From positions 87,450-151,449 of the forward strand of contig WGMQ01000026.1 of the NCBI GenBank assembly GCA_016125005.1: a stretch of DNA of 64,000 bases. Reading direction: 5' to 3'. A program made the translations under genes and the position numbers. The notes beneath the pieces are model-generated. The model was given only the letters and a program-made list of their open reading frames with translations. It was not told the origin of the DNA and ran no database searches. Shown piece after piece: positions 48,512 through 57,186 of this stretch (position 1 is its first letter; each line of letters opens with the position of its first letter). Origin of the DNA: a bacterium (lineage in GTDB: Bacteria; Sumerlaeota; Sumerlaeia; SLMS01).

Positions 48512-49960
48512 TTAGAGAGGCAAAGGGTAGTCGTTCTTGGTGGCCGGTTCGGGCTTCGCGGCGGGTTTCATTTCCCAGCCCCCCGCCAGCGCGCGGCACA
48601 GGTCCACCCGACGGAGGATCATGTCGCGGCGGGCGGTGAGCAGTTCGCGCTCAAGGCCCTGCACGGAGAGCTGCGAATCGAGCACGCGGAGGTAGTCCTC
48701 AGAACCGACTAGATACTGACCCAGAGTCCGGTCCTGCACCTGGCGCGCGAGCGCCAGTTGGCGCTCGATGGAGGCAACCACCTCGATCTGGCGGGCTTCG
48801 GTGTTGAGTGCATCTTCCACTTCGCCGAGCGCTTCCAGAATCGCCTGTCCGTAGTCATTGAGGCGCTCAGCGGCGAGAGCGCGCTGGCGAGCCACCTCCG
48901 CCTTCCGGGCACCGGCGTCGAAAATCGGCGCCGCCACATTGCCCGCGACCGACGCCAACCAGTTATCGAACAGGTCGCGCCACGTATTGCTGGTGGTGGA
49001 GTAGCTCGCCACCAGACTCAGCCGCGGGTAGCGATCCGCCAATGCCGAGGCAACGCGCTGGTCCGCGGCGCGCACGGCGAGGAAGGCCGACTTCACATCG
49101 GGCCGCGATTGGATCAGCTCGGAGGGGACTCCCTCCTTGGGAAGCGGCGGCAGCGGAATCAATTCGCCCGAGGCGCCATACTGCGCCTTGTCCGGTGTGC
49201 GCCCGAGCAGGATGGCCAGATCGATTCCCAGCGATCGGATTTCGGCCAAAACCCGTTCGCGGTCCTCGCGACGGGCCTCCACGAGTTGGCGCTGCTGGAG
49301 CACGTCGGTGGCTGCGGCCTGCCCCATGTCGAAACGCCGCTCGATCTGGCGCAGGGTCTCGGAGGAGATTTCAATCTGCGACTGAAGCAACTCTCGCTGA
49401 CCGACCTGCTCCTGAAGCTGATACCAGGTGGTCGCCACCCCGGAAGAAAGGGTGATCGCCGCAGTGCGCAGGTCCTCGGCGGTGGCCTCGCGGTCAAGCG
49501 ACGCCGCGTTGCGGAGCGACCGAACCCGGCCCCAGAGGTCCACTTCGTATTCCGCCACAAGACCAACGGACTGGGTGCGGGAACTGCGGATGTCCGGCCC
49601 GCCTCCGCGACTATCCGCGTAGCGCTGCTGGCGCCAGCCGTACTCAGACCCGGCCCGCGCGTCCAGCGTGGGCAACAATGGCGCGCCCGCTGCCTTCCGC
49701 CGCGCGTCCGCCTGCTCCAGGCGATTCCACGCGCTCCTGAGAGTAAAGCTTCCCTCCATCGCTTCCTTCATGAGGGCGTTCAGTTCCCCGTCCTCAAAGG
49801 CTTCCCACCAACGCTCCTGCGGAGCTGCCTCTCCGCTGGCGGAAAACGTCGCGGGGATGGCCAGAGGTGGTTCGACTGTTCGTGTCTTGGTCGAACAGGC
49901 GCCCAGAAAGATGATCCCGGGCACAACGACGGCCAGCGGCCATGTCGGGCGTTTGTTCAA
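48512..49960 (-). CDS. TolC-like outer-membrane efflux lipoprotein (NodT family)
   Basis: Outer-membrane channel of the tripartite exporter. The 482-residue protein has a lipoprotein signal with LGAC and the NodT pattern: WWEAFEDGELNALMKEA, a long helical barrel with Ala/Arg/Gln-rich repeats and YEVDLWGRVRSLRNAA, then a second repeat containing SYSTTSNTWRDLFDNWL. The start is TTG at 49960: GGGGAG lies five to six bases upstream and the signal peptide begins there. Earlier in-frame codons give no signal and cross a region with a terminator. First gene of the channel-adaptor-pump-bamA unit. A TATAGT near 50058-50063 may be its -10 box. Confidence 0.9.
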   Translation of the reverse strand: MNKRPTWPLAVVVPGIIFLGACSTKTRTVEPPLAIPATFSASGEAAPQERWWEAFEDGELNALMKEAMEGSFTLRSAWNRLEQADARRKAAGAPLLPTLDARAGSEYGWRQQRYADSRGGGPDIRSSRTQSVGLVAEYEVDLWGRVRSLRNAASLDREATAEDLRTAAITLSSGVATTWYQLQEQVGQRELLQSQIEISSETLRQIERRFDMGQAAATDVLQQRQLVEARREDRERVLAEIRSLGIDLAILLGRTPDKAQYGASGELIPLPPLPKEGVPSELIQSRPDVKSAFLAVRAADQRVASALADRYPRLSLVASYSTTSNTWRDLFDNWLASVAGNVAAPIFDAGARKAEVARQRALAAERLNDYGQAILEALGEVEDALNTEARQIEVVASIERQLALARQVQDRTLGQYLVGSEDYLRVLDSQLSVQGLERELLTARRDMILRRVDLCRALAGGWEMKPAAKPEPATKNDYPLPL

Positions 49961-50069
49961 TGCGTTCTCCCCATTCGAATGGGCTGGTTGTCCCGGGACT
50001 CTGCGCAAGCGGAGGCCGTGCCGGGCAAGGGCAAGCTTTGGAGCCGACGTCACATTGACTATAACCCAA

Positions 50070-50113
50070 GTAAAATCAAAGAAATGGGCGGGAGGCCGCA
50101 AGACCTCCCGCCC
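50070..50113 (-). terminator. Bidirectional-looking terminator downstream of the msrBA gene
   Basis: GGGCGGGAGG (50086-50095) pairs with CCTCCCGCCC (50104-50113). On the minus strand the stem is followed by CATTTCTTTGATTTTAC, and on the plus strand by GGGTTTT. It sits 97 bp after the methionine sulfoxide reductase gene, ahead of the TolC-like gene's promoter region. Confidence 0.82.
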
Positions 50114-50209
50114 GGGTTTTGCCACATTTTTGCGCAGTCCACAATTTGCGCCCCGAAGGGCCGTTGGGCGACTTCGCCCCAAGTGCGTCATGAGCGCGCA
50201 GAGAGGGGG

Positions 50210-51391
50210 TTACTCTCTGGCTCCGCCTTGCAACACGGCGCGGAGCTTTTCCACCTTGGGCAGCGCCACGCCGCGCACATAGGGCTGGCGCGGATTGCGG
50301 CACACGTAATTCTGGTGGTAGGCCTCCGCCGGATAGAACTCCTTGAGCGGTTCGAGCGTCGTCACGATCTTGCCGGAGAAGACCTTGTCCTTCTCCATCT
50401 CCGCGATCAGCTTTTCCGCCGCCGCCTTCTGCTCCTCGTCCGCATAGAAGATCGCGCTGCGGTACTGCGTCCCGGTGTCGTTCCCCTGACGGTTCAGGGT
50501 CGTCGGGTCATGGGTCGCGAAGTGGAGCCGCAGCAGCGCCTCGTAGTTCACCTTGGCCGGGTCGTACAGTACCTCGACCACCTCGGCGTGGCCAGTTTCG
50601 CCCGTGCAGACGTCCTTATAGTTGGCCGTCTCCGCGGAACCACCCGCATAGCCGCTGACCGCGTCGATTACCCCATCAATTTCCTCGAAGACCGCCTCGA
50701 CGCACCAGAAGCAGCCACCCGCGAAGACTGCCTTCGCGATCTTCGCCGGGGCGACGTCCTCGCCGTTGGCGGCCAGATCCGCGTCCGCCACAAAGCGCAG
50801 CGACTCCGAGTTGAGGCAATAACGCATTCCCGTCGGCTTGGGGCCGTCGTTGAACAGGTGCCCCAGATGGGCGTCGCAGCGGCGGCACAGGATTTCTGTG
50901 CGGACCATGCCGTAGCTCATGTCGCTGCGCTCGAGGATGTTCTCCATCGCCGCCGGTTGGAAGAAGCTGGGCCAGCCGGTCCCCGACTCAAACTTGGCGT
51001 TGCTTTCGAAGAGCGGCAGCCCGCAGCTCCCGCACAGGTAATAGCCGTGCTCCTTGTTCTTCAGCAGGCCGCCGCAGAACGCAGGCTCGGTGCCGTGACT
51101 GCGCATGATGCGGAACTGCTCCGGCGTGAGGATCTGCTTCCACTCCTCGTCCGTCTTCACGACCTTGGGAATATGAACGATCTCGGAGAGCTTACCTTCA
51201 CGGGTGAGCACCCGAACGTGTACCATTTCGTCCTGCTTTGCCTCGGCCATGACCGGCTCTCCTTTCAGTTTCATGCCCTCCACAAGGGCGGGATCCACTT
51301 TCCCTTCCGCACCAGCAGGGGACCAAAGCAGTCCCGCCGCGAGCACCAGGGCCAGGCCCACAAGGGCCACCATCAGTACTTTTGCCATCAT
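50210..51391 (-). CDS. msrBA: Exported MsrB-MsrA fusion, peptide methionine sulfoxide reductase
   Basis: Repairs oxidised methionine in proteins: MsrA reduces the S and MsrB the R sulfoxide. The 393-residue protein starts with a signal peptide ([22 protein letters not shown]), so it acts in the periplasm. MsrB comes first (about 80-205): zinc Cys120/123 and 169/172, GTGWPSFF, and catalytic Cys192 in RYCLNSESL. MsrA follows (about 220-385): catalytic Cys227 in GGCFWC, and a resolving Cys in QNYVCRNP. The order is reverse of the PilB/Neisseria MsrA-MsrB type. No thioredoxin-like domain is fused, so an external reductant such as a CcdA/DsbD partner is needed. AAGGTGG precedes the ATG. Confidence 0.93.
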   Translation of the reverse strand: MMAKVLMVALVGLALVLAAGLLWSPAGAEGKVDPALVEGMKLKGEPVMAEAKQDEMVHVRVLTREGKLSEIVHIPKVVKTDEEWKQILTPEQFRIMRSHGTEPAFCGGLLKNKEHGYYLCGSCGLPLFESNAKFESGTGWPSFFQPAAMENILERSDMSYGMVRTEILCRRCDAHLGHLFNDGPKPTGMRYCLNSESLRFVADADLAANGEDVAPAKIAKAVFAGGCFWCVEAVFEEIDGVIDAVSGYAGGSAETANYKDVCTGETGHAEVVEVLYDPAKVNYEALLRLHFATHDPTTLNRQGNDTGTQYRSAIFYADEEQKAAAEKLIAEMEKDKVFSGKIVTTLEPLKEFYPAEAYHQNYVCRNPRQPYVRGVALPKVEKLRAVLQGGARE

Positions 51392-51527
51392 GTCTCAACC
51401 ACCTTTCCGGGCCGGAGCCCGATCGCTTCGCCCAGAGGAGGGAGCGATATTCAAGCCACCGCATCCGGACTTCGGGTAATCTTGCCCGTTGCAGGTTAGG
51501 CGGGCGATGGGCCGCGGGGACAAATCG

Positions 51528-53756
51528 TCAATCGGGGCGGGGGACGCTGTCGCGCGAAACCGGGCGGGGCTGATACTGGAAGCCATAACCGGCTCCGTAC
51601 CCGCCACCGTATCCGCTGGCGCGGCGGGTGCGCGGCTGGTTGTAGATCACACCGAGGATCATTGCCCCGAGCGAGGTGTACTTGCTCGCCACCAGTCCCA
51701 GCAGGTCGATGGCGGTCCGTCCCTGACGCACGACCAGGCAAACGCCGTCGGCCACCTTTGAAACAACAAGCGAGTCAGCCATGGCGTGGCTCGGCGCCGA
51801 GTCGAGAATGATCATTGCGTAGTGGTTGCGCAGATCCGCGATCAGCTCGCGCATTTCCGCACTGTCCAGCAGGTTGATCGGCGCCGGGACCGCGTTGCCG
51901 GCGGGGAGGATGTCGAGGTTATCGACCCCGGTGGCCTTGATGGCTTCCTCCCGGGTGACCTGACGGGTCAGCAGGTCGGTCAACCCCGGGTGGCGGTTCT
52001 GCTCGAAATACCGGTGCGACGTGGGGCGCTTGAGGTCCACGTCGATGAGCAGCACCTTGCCGACCCCGGCCTGCGCCGTGGTGATGGCCAGGTTTGCCGC
52101 GATGGTCGACTTCCCTTCCTGGGGCAGGCAGCTGGTGATGAGGACCACCTTGGGCGGCTTCGAGGCAATGCTGTACAGGATCGACGTGCGGACGTACTGA
52201 AGGGCCTCGCGCTGGACCTCGGTGCTCTTGGCGTCGAGTCGCGTTGACCGCCGGGTGCTCCGCCCAACGATGCCGCGAGCCATGGAGGGAACCAGGCCGA
52301 GGGTGGGCAGGCCGAGGCGCTCCTCCACAATCGAAGGAGTGCGAATCGTCCGGTCGGCGAAGTCGAGCAGCAGCGCCAGGCCGAGCCCCGACGCGATGCC
52401 AAGCGCCAGCCAGCCGAGCAGCGTCCGGTTTACCGACGGAGCCGATGGAACGCGGGGGATCGAGGCGCGGCTCACAATCGCCACATTCGACTGCGCACCT
52501 TCGCCAACCACTTCCAGCCGCTGATAGGAATCCAGCAGGGTGGTGAAGATCGTCTGCGAGGATTCGACCTCACGGGTCAGGATCCGATAGGTGATCATCC
52601 GCTCCTGCAGGTCGCCGATGGCCTTCTTCTGTTCATCAAGCATGGCGCTCAGCTTGTCGCGCTTGAGCCGCGAAAGCTCCAGGCGCGCCTGCACCTGCGA
52701 CGCGGCCTTTTCCTCCATCTGGCGGAGCTGCTCGTCGAGGCTCTTGATTTCCCGTTCAAGCTTCACGAGGGCGGGGAAGTCGCGCTCGTTCTCGGCGGCC
52801 AGGTTCCCCTTCTGGATCGCCAATTCGGTCTGGCGCTGGCGAAGCTGGTTGTAGAAATCGTCGCGCTCCAGCAGAACAGAACGGACGTCCTCCTTGCTGG
52901 TGGCTTCGCTTTCGGCCTCCAGGTTCACAATCTCGATGCCGAGTTGCTGGACCTGATTGTTCAGGTCGGACATGGTCTGGGTCATGATCTCGAGGTTCTT
53001 GTCGAGGACCCGCATGTCGGCCTGTCCGCTGAAGTCGTAGACGCTCCGCTCGGCGCGGTCGAGGCGCTCCTTGGCTTCCTTGATCTGCTGATCAACGAAG
53101 GTGCGGGCGGAGGAAACGAGGGCCCGGCGATCGGAGTCGAGGCTCCGGATATACTGCTCGCAGAAGGCGTTGGAAAGTCGCGCGGCCCGCACCGGGTCAC
53201 CGGCCGTGTAGCGAACCTCGATCAACTTGGTGTTCGGGCGATGCACCACCTGAAGGCCGTTGAGGTAGCCCTTCACGCGCTCCTCATGCCGGATGATCTC
53301 GTCGTCGATGACCTTCGTTGGTGTCGCCACGATGCGCGCCCGGATGGAACGGGTGGTGTCGATCCAGAAGGAATGCATGCGGTCGATGATGCCACGCTCG
53401 GGCGCCGGTGAGGACGAGGCCGGGGCGGTCTCCTGGCCGAGGGACTGGATCACCAGTTCGGCCACGGCGGGGCTCCGGACAAGTTGCACGGCAGTGGCAA
53501 TTTCATCGCGCTGGTAGAGGAGCGAGGAACGCTCGCCCAGATCGACCAGTTGCTGGGACCGCGGTTCGTACTTAAGCACCGCCGTGGCGGTGTAGCTCGG
53601 CGGTGTGCGGCGTAGTTGCAGGACGCCAATCATCAGGGCGACGGCAACCAGCAGGACCACCAGATAGAAGCGCTGCCAGACAATCCGGACATAGTGCCAC
53701 GGATCGGATAGGGGGGCGTTTGCGGAGGGGGCTCTGTCGTTGGTCGGATTCGGCAT
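51528..53756 (-). CDS. Polysaccharide co-polymerase with BY-kinase domain (Wzc/ExoP-like)
   Basis: Inner-membrane protein controlling exopolysaccharide or capsule chain length, with a tyrosine autokinase domain. The 742-residue protein has a Wzz domain with transmembrane helices near 31-48 and 447-465 around a long periplasmic coiled coil. The kinase has Walker A SCLPQEGKST (542-551), Walker A' LLIDVDLKRP (569-578) and Walker B MIILDSAP (648-655). The tail has the Tyr-Gly cluster Tyr716, 720, 724 and 728, the site of autophosphorylation in this family. It is divergent from the PqqD-fusion gene by about 100 bp and shares the region with a Wzx-like flippase. Confidence 0.93.
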   Translation of the reverse strand: MPNPTNDRAPSANAPLSDPWHYVRIVWQRFYLVVLLVAVALMIGVLQLRRTPPSYTATAVLKYEPRSQQLVDLGERSSLLYQRDEIATAVQLVRSPAVAELVIQSLGQETAPASSSPAPERGIIDRMHSFWIDTTRSIRARIVATPTKVIDDEIIRHEERVKGYLNGLQVVHRPNTKLIEVRYTAGDPVRAARLSNAFCEQYIRSLDSDRRALVSSARTFVDQQIKEAKERLDRAERSVYDFSGQADMRVLDKNLEIMTQTMSDLNNQVQQLGIEIVNLEAESEATSKEDVRSVLLERDDFYNQLRQRQTELAIQKGNLAAENERDFPALVKLEREIKSLDEQLRQMEEKAASQVQARLELSRLKRDKLSAMLDEQKKAIGDLQERMITYRILTREVESSQTIFTTLLDSYQRLEVVGEGAQSNVAIVSRASIPRVPSAPSVNRTLLGWLALGIASGLGLALLLDFADRTIRTPSIVEERLGLPTLGLVPSMARGIVGRSTRRSTRLDAKSTEVQREALQYVRTSILYSIASKPPKVVLITSCLPQEGKSTIAANLAITTAQAGVGKVLLIDVDLKRPTSHRYFEQNRHPGLTDLLTRQVTREEAIKATGVDNLDILPAGNAVPAPINLLDSAEMRELIADLRNHYAMIILDSAPSHAMADSLVVSKVADGVCLVVRQGRTAIDLLGLVASKYTSLGAMILGVIYNQPRTRRASGYGGGYGAGYGFQYQPRPVSRDSVPRPD

Positions 53757-53859
53757 GGCAGGGTGGATACAGGGGCCGAAAGAGTGCCGTCAATCGTTCG
53801 CGCCATGCGGGTTGCAAATTAGGGATTTCCCCCGCTGACCGCCGGAGGGCAGATGGGAC

Positions 53860-54552
53860 ATGATCCTTCGCGTGACCGGACACAGCATGGAGCCGTTTCT
53901 CCCCCGGGGCGTGCGGGTACTCGTGCGCCCCGGTCCGGCGCGCCCCGGCGACGTCGCGGTGGTCCGCGACGCCGAGGGCATGCTGGTGGTCCATCGCATC
54001 ATCTCAAGTGACGTGCGGTCGATGACACTCCAGGGGGACAATCATCCCCTCCCGGATTATCCGGTCGACCTGGACAAGCTGCGCGGGGTCGTGTCTGCCG
54101 TTGAGTTCTCACCCGGAAAATGGGAGTGGTATCCCCGGTGGGCGGGATGGATCGCCGCGTCCCTGACGGAGATTCGTCCCGGTATTCTGCGCCAATTGCT
54201 GCTCAAGCTCCTGCACGGGATCGCGCGACGCGTGGCACGGGCAGTGCCCCCCCCCAGACAGAAATCCAACCGCAAGAGAAGGGAGCCGACCATTCCCAGA
54301 CGCTTCGAATATCAGGCGATAGGCGACGAAACCGCCGTCTATGACACGGCCACGGGCGACGTGCATTTCCTCAACGCCACCGCAGCCTGGATCCTCCAGC
54401 GCGCCTGCGAGGGAGCCGAGCCCGACTCGATTGCGGAGGAAATGACACGCCGGTTTACGGATGTTGCTCTTGACCGGGCCTGTGCCGACGTAGCAGCTTG
54501 CATCGAAGACATGAAGGCGAAGGGTTTGATCACTCGTGCGGAACCACACTGA
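53860..54552 (+). CDS. S26-type signal peptidase-like domain fused to PqqD-like (RRE) domain
   Basis: A 230-residue two-domain protein. Residues 1-90 look like a signal-peptidase S26B (SEC11-type) domain: Ser9 in GHSMEPFLPRG, GDVAVV, His45 in VVHRIIS, and Asp60/Asp66 in LQGDNHPLPD. That is the Ser-His-Asp set of archaeal/eukaryotic-type enzymes, not the Ser-Lys dyad of bacterial LepB. Residues about 147-228 are PqqD-like (YDTATGDVHFLNATAAWIL, CIEDMKAKGLI), a fold that binds RiPP leader peptides. There is no clear transmembrane anchor, so the protease-like domain may act in the cytoplasm. Inference: recognises and cleaves the next gene's peptide. First gene of the module. Confidence 0.8.
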   Translation: MILRVTGHSMEPFLPRGVRVLVRPGPARPGDVAVVRDAEGMLVVHRIISSDVRSMTLQGDNHPLPDYPVDLDKLRGVVSAVEFSPGKWEWYPRWAGWIAASLTEIRPGILRQLLLKLLHGIARRVARAVPPPRQKSNRKRREPTIPRRFEYQAIGDETAVYDTATGDVHFLNATAAWILQRACEGAEPDSIAEEMTRRFTDVALDRACADVAACIEDMKAKGLITRAEPH

Positions 54553-54559
54553 ACCGACG

Positions 54560-54739
54560 ATGGACCAGGAAAAGAATGCGACCCCCGCTGGCTCTGAAGC
54601 CGGCGCAGCGTCGGTGTCTGTGACGCCCGCCGCGAAGTATGTCGCTCCCCGAGTCATCACCAGCTCCGCCGACGAGCTCCGCGCCAAGGCGCCCGCCGTC
54701 AACGCCTGCGGCAGCTACGTGCTTGTGGACACCCTCTGA
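54560..54739 (+). CDS. Candidate RiPP-like precursor peptide, 59 residues
   Basis: A small gene starting eight bases after the PqqD-fusion stop. The N-terminal half is Ala/Ser/Glu-rich and probably disordered. The middle has KYVAPRVITSS; the YxxPxV pattern recalls the YxxPxL leader motif bound by PqqD-like RRE domains in lasso-peptide systems. The C-terminus is AVNACGSYVLVDTL, with a single Cys (residue 50), two hydroxyl residues and an acidic Asp. There is no signal peptide. The start is the ATG at 54560; a GTG at 54536 overlaps the upstream gene. Size, motif and position between an RRE protein and a kinase support a precursor, but the modification is unknown. Confidence 0.62.
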   Translation: MDQEKNATPAGSEAGAASVSVTPAAKYVAPRVITSSADELRAKAPAVNACGSYVLVDTL

Positions 54740-54774
54740 CGTCTCACACACGCTACACCGTCTCGGTCGCTGGT

Positions 54775-55782
54775 TTGGCGATTGAGTTTTCCGAATACCA
54801 ATCCTCCACCACCCGATGCTACCTGGATGGTCTTCTCGTCGAAGACCCCCGGCGCGGCGATGCGTCTGTCGTGATCGACGGTGAAACGGTGAGTTGGCTC
54901 ATGGGCCACGAGGAACATCGTGTCCATCTGCCCGCAGCCGAGCTCGCCCCTGCGTTTGCGATGATGGCCATCGGACATCTGCTCGAACAGCGCCAGCCGC
55001 CCCTCATTCAATTGCACGGAAATGGTCTTGTTGGTCGGCACGGCGGGCTCGTGCTGCTGGTCGGAGGATCCGGCGTTGGCAAGTCCACGCTCTCCGGCTT
55101 GCTCCCCGACTCTGTCCTGGTCACGGAGGACCTCCTCATCCTCGAGCCCTCCAGTCGCCTGCTGCATCCGTTCCCTCGCGCCGCGGCCCTGAAGCAACCA
55201 AGCGCAACGTCGCGCGGTGAGGCTCTCCGCCTCGATGGCCGCACGGTCTATCTGGAGCAACGGGCGCACGTCGTGACCGAGCCTATCCGACTGGCCGGTG
55301 CGCGTGTCATCCTGCTGCGGCGTCCCCAACCAGAGGACACGCCCTCGTCGCAACGCATGGCCTTCTCGTCGCTGCCAGAAAGCCTCAGGCGCGAGTTGGA
55401 GGAAGAGGCCGGAGCGCCGTTGCAGACCGTCCGGGGATCGAATTCCGTCGTGGTCGAATGGTCCTCGACCTCCCGCCCCGAGGTCCTCGCGCGGGCAGGC
55501 ACGCTGGCTCTGAAACACGGGGCCTTTATGCTGGGAACGGGAGACGCGCGCGCGAGTGCCCCGCCCGCGCACGAGCCCGCCATCCGTTCGCTCAAAGGGT
55601 CGGAAGCGCTCCCGGCGCTCCTCCCCCACCTGCGTCGCTACGGGGCCCCGGCAAGGGAGCATGGACGCTGCCTGATGCAACTCGCAGGACTGTTCACCGA
55701 TGCGGAATTCCACGAGCTAACCGTGGGAGGGACACCGCAGGACACGGCCGCTCTGATCAGAGGACTGGCCCAGGGGCGCTGA
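54775..55782 (+). CDS. HPr kinase-like P-loop protein
   Basis: A protein of about 335 residues with a GGSGVGKSTL Walker A (97-106) and downstream LVTEDLLILEP, the pattern of HPr-kinase-like proteins. In lasso-peptide clusters such relatives phosphorylate the precursor's C-terminal Ser. The N-terminal 60 residues and the C-terminal 120 do not match canonical HprK. The start is uncertain. TTG at 54775 has no good ribosome site, while the frame upstream (RYTVSVAGLAIEF) looks protein-like. A CTG at 54736 would overlap the precursor stop as ctga. Either would couple it to the peptide gene. It converges on the flippase 45 bp away. Confidence 0.75.
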   Translation: MAIEFSEYQSSTTRCYLDGLLVEDPRRGDASVVIDGETVSWLMGHEEHRVHLPAAELAPAFAMMAIGHLLEQRQPPLIQLHGNGLVGRHGGLVLLVGGSGVGKSTLSGLLPDSVLVTEDLLILEPSSRLLHPFPRAAALKQPSATSRGEALRLDGRTVYLEQRAHVVTEPIRLAGARVILLRRPQPEDTPSSQRMAFSSLPESLRRELEEEAGAPLQTVRGSNSVVVEWSSTSRPEVLARAGTLALKHGAFMLGTGDARASAPPAHEPAIRSLKGSEALPALLPHLRRYGAPAREHGRCLMQLAGLFTDAEFHELTVGGTPQDTAALIRGLAQGR

Positions 55783-55827
55783 TGCGTCAACGCATGGGCC
55801 CGCGATCAACGCTTCCCAGGTTGTTGC

Positions 55828-57177
55828 TTAGCTCTTCCTGGCGGTGCCCGCCACCTTGCGGAACACCTGACGGATGATCCATTGCCACGGTTCCACGTCT
55901 GCCTTCCCGAGACGGAGCAGCTGGCCCAGCGAAACCGTCTGCTGGCTCCGCAGGAACAGTCGGAGGAACACCAGCAACAGCAGCAGGTTGCAGGTGGCCA
56001 CCACGCCCGCCACGGCAGTCAGGCTGCCGAGCCCCATCGCCCACCAGGCGCCGAGCGCCTGCAGCGGCACGATGGCCCAGGTGGCCAGCATCGGCACCCG
56101 CGGCTTCCCCAAATGCCCCGTGAAGAAGTTCGCCAGCATCCAGCTGCAGTTGCCAAAAAGTCGCCCGACCAGGAAGACGATGAAGGGCAGGATCGCGCCG
56201 GAAAACTCCGCTGTATAGACAACCGGAATGATCGGGCTGGCGGCGGCCCCGACCAGGATCAGTAACAATCCAAGCGCCAGCATCTGGCGGAAGCACTGGG
56301 CGGTCAGGAGCGCCGCCTCGTCCGTGGGAAGCGCACCGAGTTGGGCATAGGCGCTGCGGGTGAGCGCCTGCGGGAAGATCTGGGTCCGCTGTGTCAGCGA
56401 GGCCGCAAGCGTATAGACACCGAACGCCGCCATTCCACCGCCCACCAATTGCACGAAGTATTGGTCCACGCGCTGGCCGATGTTGCTCCCGAGGTTCCCG
56501 AACCAAACCCAGCCGCCAAAGCCCAGGAACTCGCGCACCGCACCGATCTTGGGGTCCTTCCATCGTGCGCCGCGGAATAGCAACATGCACCAAAGGGCGA
56601 AAGCCCCGAGGATCACCAGTCCGTAATACGTCAGCGTCAGGACGTGGACGACGCTCGACGACTCGCTCCCCACTGTATAGACAAGCAGCAGCACCATGCC
56701 GAGGTTCTGGGCGAAGTTGAAGCACAGCTCATAGACGGCGCGCGTCCGCACCGCACCGATGCCGATCAACATGCCATAGGCACCCGACTGATAGACCCAG
56801 AAGGGAAGCGCGAAGGCGATCGCCAGCAGGCCGTGAAGCTTGAGGCCGGGAAAGATCGTGGCGCGAATGGTCTCGTGAAACAGCCCCGCAACAGCGGCGG
56901 CCACCACAAAGAGCGCCGTGCACAGGCAAAGCACGATGGAATGGATCTCGGAGAGTCGGCTCCGGTCGCGGCTCAGAAGGCTGGAACAGGAGAGTTCCAT
57001 CCCCATGTTTGCCAGGCTGAACATCAACTGCCCGACAAAGGTGGTCGCGTAGACGTACTGGCCCCGTCCCTCGTCGCCCAGAAACCGGGCCAGGACGACT
57101 CCAGCGCCCAGGCTGAAGAGGATGCCAATGACCTGGGCTGCGGAATCGGTGGCGGTGTTTCTGGCAATCGAGCTCAT
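55828..57177 (-). CDS. Polysaccharide flippase (Wzx-like, MOP superfamily)
   Basis: Moves lipid-linked oligosaccharide across the inner membrane. The 449-residue protein has about 12-14 hydrophobic segments. It starts IARNTATDSAAQVIGILFSLGAGVVLARFLGDEGRGQY, a typical Wzx/RfbX opening. The middle has GGWVWFGNLGSNIGQRVDQYFVQLV, also usual in the family. It lies nine bases after the RpiB-like gene and reads away from the HPr-kinase-like gene. Together with the Wzc-like autokinase it shows that this region serves surface polysaccharide. Confidence 0.88.
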   Translation of the reverse strand: MSSIARNTATDSAAQVIGILFSLGAGVVLARFLGDEGRGQYVYATTFVGQLMFSLANMGMELSCSSLLSRDRSRLSEIHSIVLCLCTALFVVAAAVAGLFHETIRATIFPGLKLHGLLAIAFALPFWVYQSGAYGMLIGIGAVRTRAVYELCFNFAQNLGMVLLLVYTVGSESSSVVHVLTLTYYGLVILGAFALWCMLLFRGARWKDPKIGAVREFLGFGGWVWFGNLGSNIGQRVDQYFVQLVGGGMAAFGVYTLAASLTQRTQIFPQALTRSAYAQLGALPTDEAALLTAQCFRQMLALGLLLILVGAAASPIIPVVYTAEFSGAILPFIVFLVGRLFGNCSWMLANFFTGHLGKPRVPMLATWAIVPLQALGAWWAMGLGSLTAVAGVVATCNLLLLLVFLRLFLRSQQTVSLGQLLRLGKADVEPWQWIIRQVFRKVAGTARKS

Positions 57178-57186
57178 GCGATGGCG

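Noticed and set aside
48758..51499. Long plus-strand frame of about 900 codons across the TolC-like and MsrB-MsrA genes
   Set aside because: It runs through two real minus-strand genes and a terminator and has no start signal or family features.
55782..55795. ATGCGTCAACGCAT palindrome between convergent genes as a terminator
   Set aside because: The six-base stem is short, there is no T-run, and it overlaps the stop region; too weak to call.
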